A stretch of DNA of 64,000 bases from Branchiostoma lanceolatum. Taxonomy: Eukaryota > Chordata > Leptocardii > Amphioxiformes > Branchiostomatidae. Shown here one piece after another: positions 34,176 to 49,100 of the stretch; positions within the stretch are counted from its first letter, which is position 1; every line of letters starts with the position of its first letter. Under the pieces are notes generated by a model. The model searched no databases. It was not told the DNA's origin and was given only the letters and a program-made list of their open reading frames with translations. The DNA lies in contig NC_089731.1 in the NCBI RefSeq assembly GCF_035083965.1, positions 3,015,001-3,079,000 of the forward strand. Direction: 5' to 3'. Position numbers and translations under genes: made by a program.

Positions 34176-37100
34176 ATGTCGGGCACGGGAGAAGGGGCCG
34201 TTCTGCCTCGGAGGGAGCAAAGCGTTCTACCGAGGAGGAGATCGAAAGATACCGGCGCCAGAAGAAGGTGATCTTTTTAACCACCAGTCATTCATATCCA
34301 GTGTGTTGCTCTCCTGGTAGATCTAATTTCTGGTGTGAAGCTCTTGACTCAGTCTGGTTCTACCACTCACTCGCTGTGCTAAGTTTTTGAGATGATGCTG
34401 TAATGTTATATAGCTTGTGTCTTGCTAATATGTCTGGCAGTTCAAGACTCAGTATGTCGTCTTGAAATCGGGCGTGTCTGAGACGTACTCGACTACCCCA
34501 CACCATGAACCTTGGGCAAGCCAGATTGAAGAAATCAAAGCATAGCTGCTTCTAGCGTAAAGAATCATTTCTGCACATTCACCTGTTTTGACACATACAT
34601 GTATTCATATGCGACAATAATCTTCCGGCTATGCAAGAGCATTTGCACCCCCCCCTCCTAGCCGTTTTTGTAGCCTCCATCAGGTCTTCCTACGGGGTTA
34701 TTTATGACAAGATTTGGCAAAATAGTATTGGCCATCACTGCCCATCAGAGTGAGCCCGCGGTAACTGCGTGAGCAAATGATACCCTATGATGGTAAAACT
34801 TCCCCGGCAATTTAACTTGTTCTCCATATTTGGCTAGACATTAGCCAGATATCAGCTAGATATTTTTCATCAAGCGTAGTTAGTCTAGTAGAGACTGTCT
34901 ATTGCGGGTGCATAGTAGCCTCCACCAGGCCTTCCTACGGGCGTATGGATCGTAGAATTCGGCAAAAAATGAATAATTAGCCAGTAGAGTCAGTCCATGG
35001 TGAGGTCAATATTTCTTCCGCTTGCAAATGAAACCCTATGGTTGCCAAACTTCCCTGGTAAATATTCTCCCTATAGCTGGTGTAGTTAGTCTGGTAGACA
35101 CTGGGGTCTATAGGTCGTTTCGCCAGTTTCACGGGTGCATGACGTGCGACGTCACACTTGGCCGCTCATGGTCGGGCATCAAACGGTGTCGGCCCGCCAG
35201 TCGCGGTGGTACGGTTACCTGGTATGGAACAACACGTCACCGGAACGTAAGCATAAATGCAGTCGTGTTCGCGTATATAAGGATGATATCCCGTATACAT
35301 ATATGATTTATCATTACCATACAGAAGCGTCCGAAAAGAAATCGTATGCAATATACAGCATCATAGCTGCTACAACGTTAACCAAACATCAGATAAAGTG
35401 ATGGATTTTTAAAAATAAAATACAAGACAACAACTCCTCGATATGCCTCATAACACGTTGAAACTGAGGTACCATGACGGTCAAAGGTGACACGGTATCT
35501 AACGTTGGGTAACATAAATTCGCGGTGTACTTAAATTCGGGATTTTTCGAAAACGGGATATTTAGGGATATGTGATAGATGCACATAAGTAATACCGCTA
35601 GAAATGCAAACATGACAGACTAACGTATTCAGAACACTGTCTGAAAAGCTTCGATAACCATGCATTAGAAGTTGGCGACGTCAAAAACTCTCCGTCCCTT
35701 ATTGGAACAGTCTGAGGGCTTCGTGGGAGAATTACACAACATGGTTGTCGGCTGGTTTATAAGACAAATGTCACATCCGCTTCCTGCTAAACACAATTAT
35801 TTACAAGACAACTTATTACAATCTCTTTTGCTAACCTGCAACTGGATTCTTAGTGTGATCAATCATCAAAACTCCTCTTTGTTGCTACAACCTACGGCAC
35901 GTGTATTTTCCCGCCGCCATATTATTACCTAGAATCCTGTCGTCAAGCAGACGACAAAGGTTTGTGAGGAACACTTTTTTGTCTAAATGTTGCGTGTGAT
36001 AGTGGACTGAAGACGATATTTTCCTTAAAGTCTGCTCCTAACACAACAAGGAACACATGGACATAGTAGTATAACCATTGCTACGGTATCTAGCTAACTT
36101 CCCATGAATAATGTACACGTTGCCATGACGGTGGGGATCGACTTTGAATGACGTTCTACCGACTCAACAAACGGGATGTTACCGAAGGCCTGATGTTTGC
36201 GGTACGGCCGTTTTTTCGTGTATTTTTTTTACTTGGACACGTCTATATCCATAGCACTCTCCTCAAGCCAAGGATGGAACGAATAGCTGCTGCATAAAAT
36301 GTAATTAGCGGTAAGATATTCAAGACGAATCTTCTCTCCCGAATTAATGTTCACCCCTGTCCGACAGCACCGTCATTGTGCGTGCGGCGGACGGTAGTTT
36401 TAAGTTGAAATATTATGGTGTCAGCACGACTAGAGACAAAATCTACCATATATATGATTAGTGGAAAGATAGTACATGATACTGACAGAATAATAGAAAA
36501 AACGGATGGTTTATTGTTCTGCTAGATTGATTTCAGTCAACCATTATCAGAAAAATCCCGAATTTATGTTACCCAACGTTATATACGTACATGTAGTTGT
36601 TGAATTTGCCACCGAATTTGATTGATAACAGGAATTCACCAGCCGGGCTGATCACCCGGAGTCATGCGTATCTACATTACGGTCTGGATACGTACATGTA
36701 CAGTTTGTACCTGTTAACACCTTGTTCCAGTGCATGGCAAGCAATGTGGTATAGCTCCCGACAGAGATTGCTTAAGGCTTTTGAAAACAAGCTACCATAG
36801 ATTTGTGTTATATACAGTATGGAGCTGTTAACGTTCTGTTCCAGCGAATGGCAAGCAATGAGGCAGAGATCCTGACAGAGATTGCCTAAGGCTTTTAAAA
36901 ACAAGCAGCCATAGGATCTCGTTGTATACTCATAGTCACAGTGAATGAGAGAATGCTATATATATAACTTAACGACTTGTATAGATCCAGTGTTGTGTTT
37001 TGTTCCAGCGTATGCGAAGCAATCTGGTATTGTAATTTTATATCAATAGCGACTGTTTATCTTTCAGAAATAAGCAGTCATTGGTTCGACGTTGTAACGT

Positions 37101-40100
37101 GTTATATTCATAATCGAAATGGACTGAGACAATTTATACATATGACCGCATACACAGAATGGACCAAATGTGTGTAAACATACCGATGCCTAAATGAATG
37201 ATGCTCTGCACTAAATGACCGGAGAAATGGCATCAATGGAATGCATCTAGTTTTAGTGTATGGAAAACGTACTGTTAACTATTGTGATACGCTTCACGAG
37301 TTGGTAATAGTAGCCCAGGTGGGTGTACAGCAACACTATGTTACATTAAAATGCAACGTAACGACATGTACGGAACCACTGTTATCCTACAATGTACTGA
37401 GATCTCAGTAAGGTTACGATTCATGATACATGATTGTGCAAGTAAATGGGGAAATTTTTCTAATGTTTGGATAAGCAAAACAAACAAAACGTCAAAAAAT
37501 ATCAATTCAAGACTGCAACGTCCGCAGTTTTCCGGTCGTCCAGCTTTTGAAAGTGAAATGACAGCCATGCTTTGCGACCTGAAATTAACATAGCTCCTTT
37601 CACAATAAACACCGCATAATCGTCTCAACGTGAAAAGCATATCCGGATATAGAATAAGCTTTTCTGGCTATTATCCTGGCGAAGCTTCCAGGGTTCTGAA
37701 AGGTTATACTGAATCATGATGGATAAAAGATGGATATCATTTTGCAGTAGAATGTGGACCAGAAAGAGAGAGAGAGACGCACTTAATAGACATATTCAAA
37801 CTATGTGCTCCCACACTTTAAATTCTTGAAATATGGGCGAAGTCATATTTCTCCTACGTTTAGACAAACATTTGATGATAAACCTACCCTTTATTACATT
37901 TATATCATTACCATTAACGAAACGAAAAGACGCAAAGTCCATATTTAATAAAATATGTTAGCTTATCTGTATGTATTCATGAGTTCGTTTCTGTGACCTT
38001 ATATTGTAACACTACTAGTATATCAAAGACTTATGCTAGCCCTTATTGTATAATAATTAGGATTCAGTTTTATTCTATACCTCTATTTTGTACTATGTGT
38101 AATAGTTGTTACCATACATTGTACCATGCACAATCGTCGTGCAATAAAGGTGTTATTCTACTAAGCCAATGGGGCAAAATGTAGAATAAAGGTCTTCCTT
38201 CACTTGGGAGTGGTCTTTGTAAATTTCGGTACCACCCTATGTCTTTCCACTGATAGCCTATCATAGCCAATAGCTTTATGTCAACTATTGTCCCGTGAAA
38301 ATTGAAACAGACAGCCGCAAACCATCCGTACCCATCTCCGTATAATGCACGAAAGACAAGACTGAAAACAACTACTTTTACGAACCTTGACACGATCCTA
38401 TTTCTTATAACCAAAACTTGACAGCCTTTGGGCAGACATCTTAAGAAGAAGAGTGATTACTCAAGTCAAAAAATGTTGTCAGAAGTCAGTTTTGGAACGG
38501 TCCATATATTATACTGAATGACAGACGTTTGACCTCCACGTTAAACTGTTTGTTGCCATGACGATGTCGCACCCATTGTCCAAGGGCACGTCATCAATTA
38601 TTAAAATCTCAATCATGCTTATGTTTCATACGCTTCCACGCGCAGTCATTTTTGTGTAAGCCACAGACAAAAGCGGATCTCATGTCGGGATTACTTCTTT
38701 GAACGGAGCGGGGACAAAAAGATCAGCAACATGTCTACGGCCTCTGGTGGGGCGATCTGGTAGGCCTGTGTACCTTTATTCATACTGAGTATTTCTTCTG
38801 TGTTTGTATTGTACAGCTGGTATGTCCGTTCTTGAGTGTAGCACACCCACCAGTTTCTGTATCTGCAGTGTAATTTGTATAGCCAATGTAACCGCAAATC
38901 GGTGTAACGCACCAGCTTCTAGTATTGTATAGCCGGTATAACCATTCTTCGGCATAACCCACCAGCTTCTGTATCCGGTATGGCCGTCCTTTAGTGTAGC
39001 ACACCAGCTCCATCACAGTATTGTTTAGCAGGTATAACCGTTCTTTGGCGGACCTACCAGCTTCTGTGTTTGTATTGTATAAGATAAGACAAAATGGCTT
39101 TTATTACCAAATGGCAGAAATATGAAAACCCTTCTGTGTAACACACTGGCTTCTGTATCTGAGTCTGTATGGCCAGTATAACCACCGGCCTTCAGCGTGG
39201 CACACCAGCTTCATAGGCACGCGGCAACAGCTCGCTATATATCAACCTGTCACACCTAACCTTTGCACTTCTACGTGACTCCAGGTGTTGTTCAAAACTA
39301 TCTCTGGTGAGAATTACCCTACTGTTCCTTGTTGCATCGAGTTCCTCTCTACGACAAAAACGAAGCATATCTTATGACGTGGTTATAGATGAAATAAGGC
39401 CGAAAATTCACCCGCTGAAAAACCGGGTAATAAAAATTCAAAATCGCTCTTGTGGACATTGACAACTGTTGCGACCGCAGTGGATGAATAAATTATGAGC
39501 GGTTTCACTTTTGCTCAATTAAACTTTATATACCTACCAGGAAAATGGCTTTTAGCGGACAAAAGTACCAGAAAAACGGTAGCATTGCTTAACATTGATA
39601 TTTGTATCCCATTCGATATACCATCGTTTTTTTCCCGCTCCTTCAGACCCTTCTAGTGCCTAGTGACACATAGGGCAACAAGATACATTGCTGTTTCTGT
39701 AGCAGGGCGTATCTTTTACAGGCAGGGGTTGCTAACACTCTCCTTTAACGTGCTCTAGGTACCTCTAAACGCGGGACCCCCATTTACGTCCCTTCCGAAA
39801 AAGGGGTGCAGCCCCAACCGAGATGACCTTCCCAGGATTGAACCGGGGCCTCCCAGGCTCACTAATTGGAACCAGGAGCTCGACTGTGAGGCTGCTGTCA
39901 GTTGAGCTACAGGGACATTAATTCATATACCACGGGGAGGTTTCATACAATACGGTACCCCATTGGGGTTATTGAAGGATATATAAAAAAAGGAGGAAGA
40001 TCGGAAATTTGTCGTTTTGAGCTAACGTTTCTTCTATTTCAATTTCCTACTCCTCTTGACAAACAATTCAACCCCAGATCTTTAGGTTTTGCCCACAATG

Positions 40101-43100
40101 GCCTTGAATTTGTAATGCAGTGGGAAAATATCCCCAGACGTCTTTGCAATCCATTTTTATCATTAAGGCCTATGACATTACCTTAGACATAAAATACGTT
40201 CACCCAACATCTGCTTGGAGATTAGAGACAAGGAATGTTCTAGACTTGAATCAATGGAATACGTACAATCAATTACTAAGAAACATGCGATGTCGTGGAC
40301 TAGAACAGCGGAAAAAAATGTTTTTGATTTTGTTGTTAGGTGTGAACGCGAAAAAATACATGTCTATAACAACTTGAATACGCACAATGTACTTTCATTT
40401 GGAGAGAAGCCTCAGGCATTCGAAGTAACGTGTAAATGGCCTTCAGCCGTCCATTGTGAATACACCTTTAGGATAATAGTTCCACCATCCGTGGTCATAA
40501 TTACAGTGAATTCAGCACAATTCGTCGGGGTTTTCCACATGCAGAAAACTGATAGGCAATGTCTAAATCAAAGTCTCTACCACATTGTTTGGGTTGCTGG
40601 AGAATACTACTAGATTGAGGTCGAATAGGGTGAGTACTTTGTCAGAGTTATCATCGCCAGTGCCATGATTCTAATAGATGTACAAATAATTTCCTTTAAG
40701 GGTAGGTAGGTAGTTCCCTCTCCTTTTTGTTTTTTGAGGCCGTAAGGGCAGTGTGTTGCTAATCCACTGTGTCTAGGGCACGGTATTGGAAGGCGGAGCC
40801 CATCCCTCTCCTTATATTTCCTTTTACCTCCCCACTCGAAGTCTTTTTACACCATACCAGGGTGAAGTGAAGAATGGCGTGTCGAGTAAAGTGGCTTTCT
40901 CAAGGACAGAATGTTTAGCCAAGAACGCCAACCTTTATCTAAAAAAAAAGTTATTAGATCCTTTTTTTTCAATTCCCGGGGTGTATTGCCAAATCTAAAG
41001 TGACAAGCTTAAAAACCTTATCAATAGATACTACCCAGCCAAACAGATCGCCGGAGACTGATGGCTACGATAAGGTAATTGCATAAAAAGAATCTGCAGT
41101 GAGGTAATTTTATATCACTAGCTATACTAACAGTAACCATATCTCCAGGCAGACGTTATAGCCCGTAGACCGTCGTACGATTGCACTTGGGGGTCACGGG
41201 TTGAAATCCCGGCCGGGTCACACCAAAGATTTTAAAGATACACATACTGCTTTCTTTGCCTAGCACTCAGCACTTATGCGCGAGGGTCCGGTCACCTCCG
41301 CACGACCGTCGTACGATCGCAAACGGCCGGGGGTAGTCTTGGAATGGTCGTGCATGTGTCGCATAAAATCCAGCTGTCTTGTTAGGCTGTCTTGAATAGG
41401 CTGACCTTGTAGGTGGTTAGTTATGTCAAAGCCTGCTTAAATATCCTACCATACCGAAATCATGCGACAACCTACGACGAATGTGACCGCGCCGTGAGTT
41501 AGGGGCATTGATTGTATAATTTCTTAAGGTGTGCGTTTTTCGGTCTTCTTCCCGACTACAAACATTGGGTAAAGTATTCACTTTGCACTTGGAGGTCACG
41601 GGTTCAAATCCCGACCGGGTCGTACCAAAAACATTTGAGATGATACACACTAATTTTTCCGCTTAGCACTCAGCACTTATGGGAAATAGTGTGAATGCAC
41701 AACACTACTAGTGGACTAGACCCCTGCCTGGTCCAATGGCTATAGAAATTATGATGGACACCGAAGGGTGTGGCAAGAATGATTTAACCTTCTCCCTGCT
41801 GCCTAACTCTGTATCCAATAGGGAATTGGGTGCCAAATGGCAACTTCAGTGTGCTAAAGGTTAATAACTAACCAATTTTCCGTCAACAAAGAAGACAGAC
41901 AAAAAACGCGGACCATTAGACAGATGTCTATCAACAAAAAGCCTGAATAAACACACGCGCAAGTCCAATCCTAAATCCTCCCGGAGATAACTCAATACCA
42001 ACACGTGTATCGTGTATTCGCCCACTTGTTGCCCGTCGCGTGGTCATCAATTATTTACAGCGAGGAGATAACATGTCGGGTATGGATGGATGCGGCCGTT
42101 GAAATTGCATTAATCTCCTCTTTATTAGAAATGATGCCGAAGCTTTCATTGTAAGTGCTGTCGCCAAGGTCTTGGCAAAAGGCATTTGTGCTCTACAATA
42201 CAACGCGGAACGCCCAAACCCCAAGACCTGGAAGCCTAGTTATGTTTTAACGTTTAGGCGGTGGGACAGCGGGTTGTTTCTAAGATGGCAGATGACGTCT
42301 TCAGAAATGTTTTACCAAGTGTGGAGGGTTGGCAGTTTTTGACCATGAGATGGGGTGTCCCGTACGGAAGGTATTTTCAATTGCATCTACTTTGCTGTGC
42401 TTCTAGCCACATTCAAGATGTAACAATGGCTTCCGTATCTGTCTGTATTGTATATATCTGGTGTCAAACCATCATTTGGCGTAGCACACCAACTTCTGTA
42501 TCTGTACAGCTGGTATAACCACCCGTTGGCGTAACACACCAGCTTCTCTATCTGTATCTGTATTGTATAACGGTATAGGTAAATATGTTTGCGTAATACA
42601 ACAGCTTCGCAGGCGCACGCGGTGGCAGCTGGTTATATTACGCTGAACAACCTGTCACACCTAACCTTTGCACATCTAACTGCTGGCGTTGTTTAAAACT
42701 ATCTAGTTAGGATGCCCCATTGACAATGTTCAAAACTAAGTTTATGCACAAGTGAATATTCTAAATGTGGTAAAATGATAACGTTGATCATGTAACGGGA
42801 AATCTATAGTATAACACAATAGGGCTAGGAAAATATCTACGACTAATATTGTGTGAATTGCGCTAAATTCGCATTCCACTGGTTCTCCCAATGAAAACTT
42901 CAAGTGGTTGTAAAAGGAGGTTAGTTTACATAATTCCAAATTGCAAACTCAAGAAGCTATGGGTTGGCTGCTTTGATGTTTAATGTAAAAAAGGACAAAT
43001 GTGATTGTGGTTCGCTGTTTGTGCGTCAGAGCTTGTGTGCACGCGCGTGTGTGTTTCTTTGTGTGCGTGTTTGTGTTTCTGACATACTTTGTCCAGAAAA

Positions 43101-46100
43101 CTAAAGAACCTATGGGTAGATTGATATGATGTTTGGTATGCGGTCTTCCTGTATTGCGGCACTGTATGTTTAACTAGATGTCACAAGTTAACGATAGTTA
43201 TATCAACGACGTTCCTATCACACGCTATAGAGTTGCAATGAATGTTAGACATCCAGGCAATAGAATGCGCAAAATAACAGTTACTCAAGCATTTACTCAT
43301 TTCTTATTCTCGTTCCCAGGGACATCGGGCAGGCGGGCCAGGGAGATGACGAGCTGTGCATCGGTGACTTCATCTGTCTGTACTCCGAGGAGAGCGCGGG
43401 ATATGTGTTTTCTCAAATGTCGAGGTAGGAGCCATAAGACCAGATCTTTTTTGGGGTGGGGGAAGCTATCAGAGAAGAGACATCGTAATTATATGCGAGG
43501 GCAAAATGAATTAAAGCTCGTCGTGGTTAACAATAATAGTTTTCTGGCAAAATTCTTCAGCACAATAATCCAAGAGCCAACAGAATAACCGGCCATCGAA
43601 TCGATTTAACGACCAACCGACAAACCAGTCAATATGGGGTCCTCAATTTGGGGTTAGAATGCTATTGTATATTTTCAAGGTTAGTCCTTGATAATAGCCT
43701 AAGGCTTGTTGGGTAACGAAGGATATACTTTGCTACGTATGTCAGCCGAACAAATAGATTAACACAATAAAACCGTGCTGCGGAATTGTGAAATGTCTGT
43801 AATTTTCTATAGACGAAGTGGCTATTTGTGGTCCCGCATAATTTCAATAAGTGATGCGATGTTATGAGAATGAATAATTAATGATTGACAGAGAAGCGCA
43901 ACAGTTTTGTAACAAAAGCAGTACATGCAACATGTTCCATAATTGCAACTCATTCGCACAATGGGATGGCGACACTGTGGCATTATTATGGTTGTGACGA
44001 TCCATGCGTTCGGTTAGGCGTGGCATTTATTTCAATAGACATCGCGACATGCCAGACACTGTGATAACAACACATGATCTCTGTATCAATTTTTAATGAC
44101 AACATGGTCTTTATTAGAAGACGCCATTGAGAGTATCACACAAAACGTTGTGAAGCTAGCTAAATGATAAAATGACATGCACAAAAATCAACCTGTACAC
44201 AAGATGACAGTTACTCAAGCAACTGGATACATTTTGTAAACCATCAGATGTTTCAGACAGCATCAACTGCGTTTCGTCAGTGACGGTGAGGTCAGTGACT
44301 CAGTCACTGACGATGGATAGCGGATGTTATCTGATGCTTAAGAGTCTGACCGTATACAGAATATACCCTGTTGCTCGAGTAACTATTATCTTGTGTATCT
44401 CATTACCTAGGTGTCTGGCCTTCATCGACGTAAACTAAAATTATGTTGTATTCATTACTTAGTAAGAAATACATGAATGAATGAATGAATTAATGTTTTC
44501 TCATTGTGCAGTACGGTGTTGGCGCCAAACCAACAAGGGCTCAAAGGGTCAGTGGGTTACGGCATCATAGTAACAGCTCGATGCATTAGAAAATAGAATC
44601 CGCTCTTTCATCGTGCTTACTGTTAAACTTTATCTGTATCTGTATAGTCGGTATAACCGCACGAGCTTCACAGATACGCGGCGCGGCAGCAGCTGGTTAC
44701 ATTGCACTGGACCACCTCCTGTCACACCTATGCTTTGCACACCTAACTGCAAGTGTTGTTCAAAACTATATTGTGAGTCATCGTGGTCTAAGCGGGTATC
44801 TCACAGGACTGCGACAAGTTTTCCCAGGTATTTTTACAGTGGGCGCAAACCGGCGCACAATCCAGTGAGAATCCCTTTTAAAGAAACAGAAATAGAGAAA
44901 TGAAAAATAAACCAATATCTTTCTTCCAGTGCCGGACATACCGAGGTTAGCGTGGGAGTGAAACAACATCGGAAGAAACCGTCGCTCCCAAATGCACAAG
45001 GTAGGACATCATGTTCTTGGAGCAGTCAACAATTAGATACGTATGTCCTTACGTATACAGTTAATAGATTATTCGTTTTGATTAAAACCTATGGCTATTA
45101 GTGTATGACTTGGAGGTTAAACGTTAGCTGGAAAAACCTGTCGTTTTTCCATATTTTGAAGTATAAATTTAGGTTAATGTTTTCAGTTTCCTAGGTAACA
45201 TAGATTACATGTGTAATACTTCTCTGGTCTACAGTGGCAACATTCAAAATCTGCGTGCAGTACCGGTACAAGGCGAGCAAGAAGCACTGGATGGCACAAG
45301 AAGAGAGCAGGTTAGGATTTATCTATTTATTCAGTTATTCATCAATCTTGGATACAGACGGCTAGTCTCTTCAGTCCTATAGTATAGGGCTGATTTCCAA
45401 GGGAGCCCGCGACACTAAGTATAACAATTGACTAGTTTTAGGATTAATTCTTATTTGTATTTCCTGATAAGAAATTAGTTACGTCATCAAGTTGTTACTG
45501 CTTAGAGCTGCACCAAGGAATATCAAGTGACCTTGATTTGTTCTAAGCACTTGTAAGGACTGTTACAAGAATATTAATCAGTGACTTAGAAAAGGTAACG
45601 AGATACGCACCTCCAAATTTTCGATGTCTACTGTACATCATGATCACGGAATGACCTAGGACGAGACTTGTGAAGATAGTTTGGCTGAATTAAGATGAAA
45701 TTACTAACAGTCAGCCACGTTGTTTCTGTACAGAAAGGATCCGACTGATCTGACGAAGAAATCAGAGATGTACCGCGCCCTGGTCAGTTCTTTCAATTGT
45801 TGTTTTATGACACTTACATTAACCACAGTCCTTCAGAAAGACTAAAAGCATTTGGAAAAAGCACTAGTTTCATCGGTGTTGCTGAGGAACTTCGTACAGC
45901 GTTACAAAGAATGCTTATATTCATTATGGATGTTCCTATCGGTGGGTTTATTCAAGTTTTCCAAGTGATAGGGAGAGAGGACGTTACTTGATCAGGACGT
46001 TAAAGCCATAAAAAGCCACCGGGGTATCAGCACCATGGACAGATACTCCGCATTTGCCATCGTCATTTCATTTTCGCTTCCCATGCCCTAGGCTACGGGT

Positions 46101-49100
46101 TCTATTCTCCGATTGATTCATAACAAACGCCTTTAAAACGGCTCATTCTGCTCAGCATCTATGAGAAAGAGTATGGAAGTTGAACACACATTGATACAAG
46201 TGGACTAACGTTACCCCCTGCTGTAGCATTGTCTGCTTTCACAGCTTTTTTATTTATTTTATTTATTCATCTTTAGGGTAGTCCCTTCAGTTAATTCAAT
46301 AACTGATTTCCAAGGGAGCCCTTCTGGGGATTGGGAAAAGGTGATTGGTGCCAGTATATACACCACATGATGTGAAATGGACTTGAAGTGTTTTACTTCA
46401 AATATATGCTACATGACAAGTACTAGTAAATACTGGCCCATCTCTCCCAGGCTGCTGCGAACTCGGAGAGTGCCGACAACGAAATGGAGCAGAAGCGTCA
46501 GGAGGGGAAACGGCTTCACTACGGACAGGTCATCCAGGTATGACGTCATGATGGAAGCAAAGATTCTGGCACACATGCTTGAATCATTTGGTGGTTGTTG
46601 TAGACGTAGCAAATTCTGTACACGTTATCGCTTGTTGGAAAGAAAATTTTGAGCTGTCCCTGCAAAGTTGGCTAAAATGGGAACGGAACAACTTTTGTAT
46701 ATTAACCTTGCCTTGTCAATGCCGCCTAGCACTATGCTTGTTTGTCACTGTGTATTACTATGTAGATTTAGACAAGGGAGGTTTGATTAGAAAGGATCAT
46801 GTCATATCCCAATGTTGGGTTGTAGAAAAATTTAGATTTAAAAAAAAACGTGATATCAACACTTTTTTGCATGAGGTACTTGACCGTCTACATATGTACA
46901 TGCAACATGACACAATTTCAAGGAAAGTGTTTCTTAAGCTGTGTAAGTCTTCAATTTGAACCCTCTGCAACTTTCTTGGTGGGACATACTTAGACATGAA
47001 AGTTCTAACTTTCCTCTCGTATCCCAATTCTGCAATGCAGCTAGCAGAAAACATATTCTTGACTGTATTTCGTTCCAGCTCCAACACGTGTTTACCAAGA
47101 AGTTCCTCCACGTCAGCACCACGCAGACGTCACATACCGAGATCAACAACATGCGGGTCGGTAGAGCTTTCAAACTTCATACTCAACAGCTTTATTTTCT
47201 TCTGAAAGCTTTTTTTCACAAATATATTGACCCGTGCCCATAATGTGGGCGATGCGATACTTATATAGCAAGAAATGTAGTTGCTGACTTGGTAAATGAA
47301 GCTTTCGCTGCAGAAATGATCGCTCGCTGTAGCAAGAAGTGTTTACAAATCTGTTAGTTGATGTTCTAACATGTATCATGTAATCTGCGTTGTGGTTTGC
47401 GGTATCCTTATAACAAACAACTCACATTTTCTCCATGATTAGGTGGAGCTGCTCCCGTTCAACTCCAAACACGCGCAGTACAAAATCATGCCCAGGTTTA
47501 AGGTCAAGGCCGAACTGGACACCGTAAGTAGACACAAACGCATTAGTATGGAAATGGCCTTGGAGGCATTTTGAGTCATACAGTCAATCCTGTTCTATGG
47601 TGACCACTCAGGGGAATTGAAGACAATGGTCAGTAGATAGGTAACCATTTTAGACAGGATTCTTAATGCTTAGGTCAATCAATACTTAATGCTTCGGTTC
47701 TTGATGTTTATGTCAATGGGAGAAATAATATAAGGGACTTTATGGCCAGGTAGATCCTATGCAGGAGTGGTCACCAGTACAGGTTTGACTGTATACCTAG
47801 ATTTGCCTGTCATATGCATATAGACTACGTACAGCTGGTCAATTTATGATAAACATGTAGTGGTAAAGTCAAAGACTGACGTAGGCGTCTGCACTTCCCT
47901 TCAGGTCCGCTTGGGGGACCAGATCGTGTTGGAGAGTGTGAAGACTCCTGGGAACTACTTACACACCAGCAAACCTGCCTACGGGCCGAGATTCGTGGAG
48001 AGCACGAGGTAATGGGTTGACAATTGTCACATTCGAATCCTCCCATGCAGAGCCGTCCCGCGGCTTTTAATGAACCGGCCTGATATATATTAAGGATGCC
48101 CCTGTAGCTCAACTGGAATCAGCCTCATATGCCGTGATTAGAACGGTATGAATCAAAGTGTAATTTGCACATGATGTAATGAAACAAGATTGTATGAAGT
48201 AACATTTGTTTGTTATCAACAACAACAATAACGGTTGTTAACAACCGTTAAAGATCTGTTGATTTCTTTTGATGCTCAATGGTCTTCAATGGTCACGCCG
48301 CTCTAAAAACCGCACCTAAGTTAAGCCTGTAATTGAAGAATTTGATTGTTTTTTCTTTGACCAGTCGTGAGTTGAACCTGTCCGTCAGACACAGTGCCTT
48401 CACAGTTTACCGCAACATCAGCGCCAAGGAGCAACAGGAAAAATACCTCACGGTGAGTGTAACAGCGCCACTTACTGACCAGGCTAACCGGTCTGGACCT
48501 TTTAGCCTTGTGGTAAGCGCGTTGGGTTTGTGCGCTGGTGACCTGGGTCCGATTCCTGGGAGCCAGGAGACTGTGCTACTCGCTTCGCGCGTTTCAGTGG
48601 TTCCCACACCGGGAATCGAACCCGGGCCTTGGCGGTGAGAGCGCCAAATCCTAACCACTAGATAAGTCGACTTGGATCAGAAAATACTTAGATTTTGTCT
48701 TGATTCTGATTTACAAGACATTTATCGTTCTGCTGTATCAATATGCACCATATATTTATCGTCCTGCATTTTCATGTCTTTGTTGTTAATTCTAGGGCGG
48801 TTGTTTGGTTCGGCTGTACCACAAAGAGCACGAAGCCTACTTGGTGGCGAGCGGGTCATTCGGGGACGAAAGCTTTGAAGACGGTAGAAAACATAATTGT
48901 ACCTTTCTATGAAATGGTCCCTATACAAAACTTGTTCCCTGATATAGTCTTTAAAACACAATGGATTATATGATGAAGAAGTTTGAGCAACATACATAGT
49001 TAAAACTTTAAAACTCTATTAAGTGTACCTCACCGGAGTAAATCCGGACGAAAGATGGTGATGACATAGTTAAAGGTGTCAGTTACAACAAGACTAAAAG

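Larger units (their letters stand above)
34268..43319. other. Long repeat-filled first intron of the IP3-receptor-like gene
   Basis: No additional gene recognised. It contains a 244-bp duplication (GTAGCCTCCATCAGGTC at 34671, again at 34915), a 117-bp duplication (GTTAAC-TGTTCCAG at 36712 and 36829, fragment near 36993), GGTATAACC-type dispersed repeats (38780-39300 and 42430-42710), tRNA-like SINEs (39640-39915, 41150-41330, 41570-41690) and one 60-bp interspersed repeat. An open stretch at 40215-40613 has no recognised family. Confidence 0.6.

Noticed and set aside
40215-40613. 132-codon ORF in intron 1 of the IP3-receptor-like gene
   Set aside because: It begins just after a solo MITE end, has no recognised domain and no neighbouring exon; kept only as a note.
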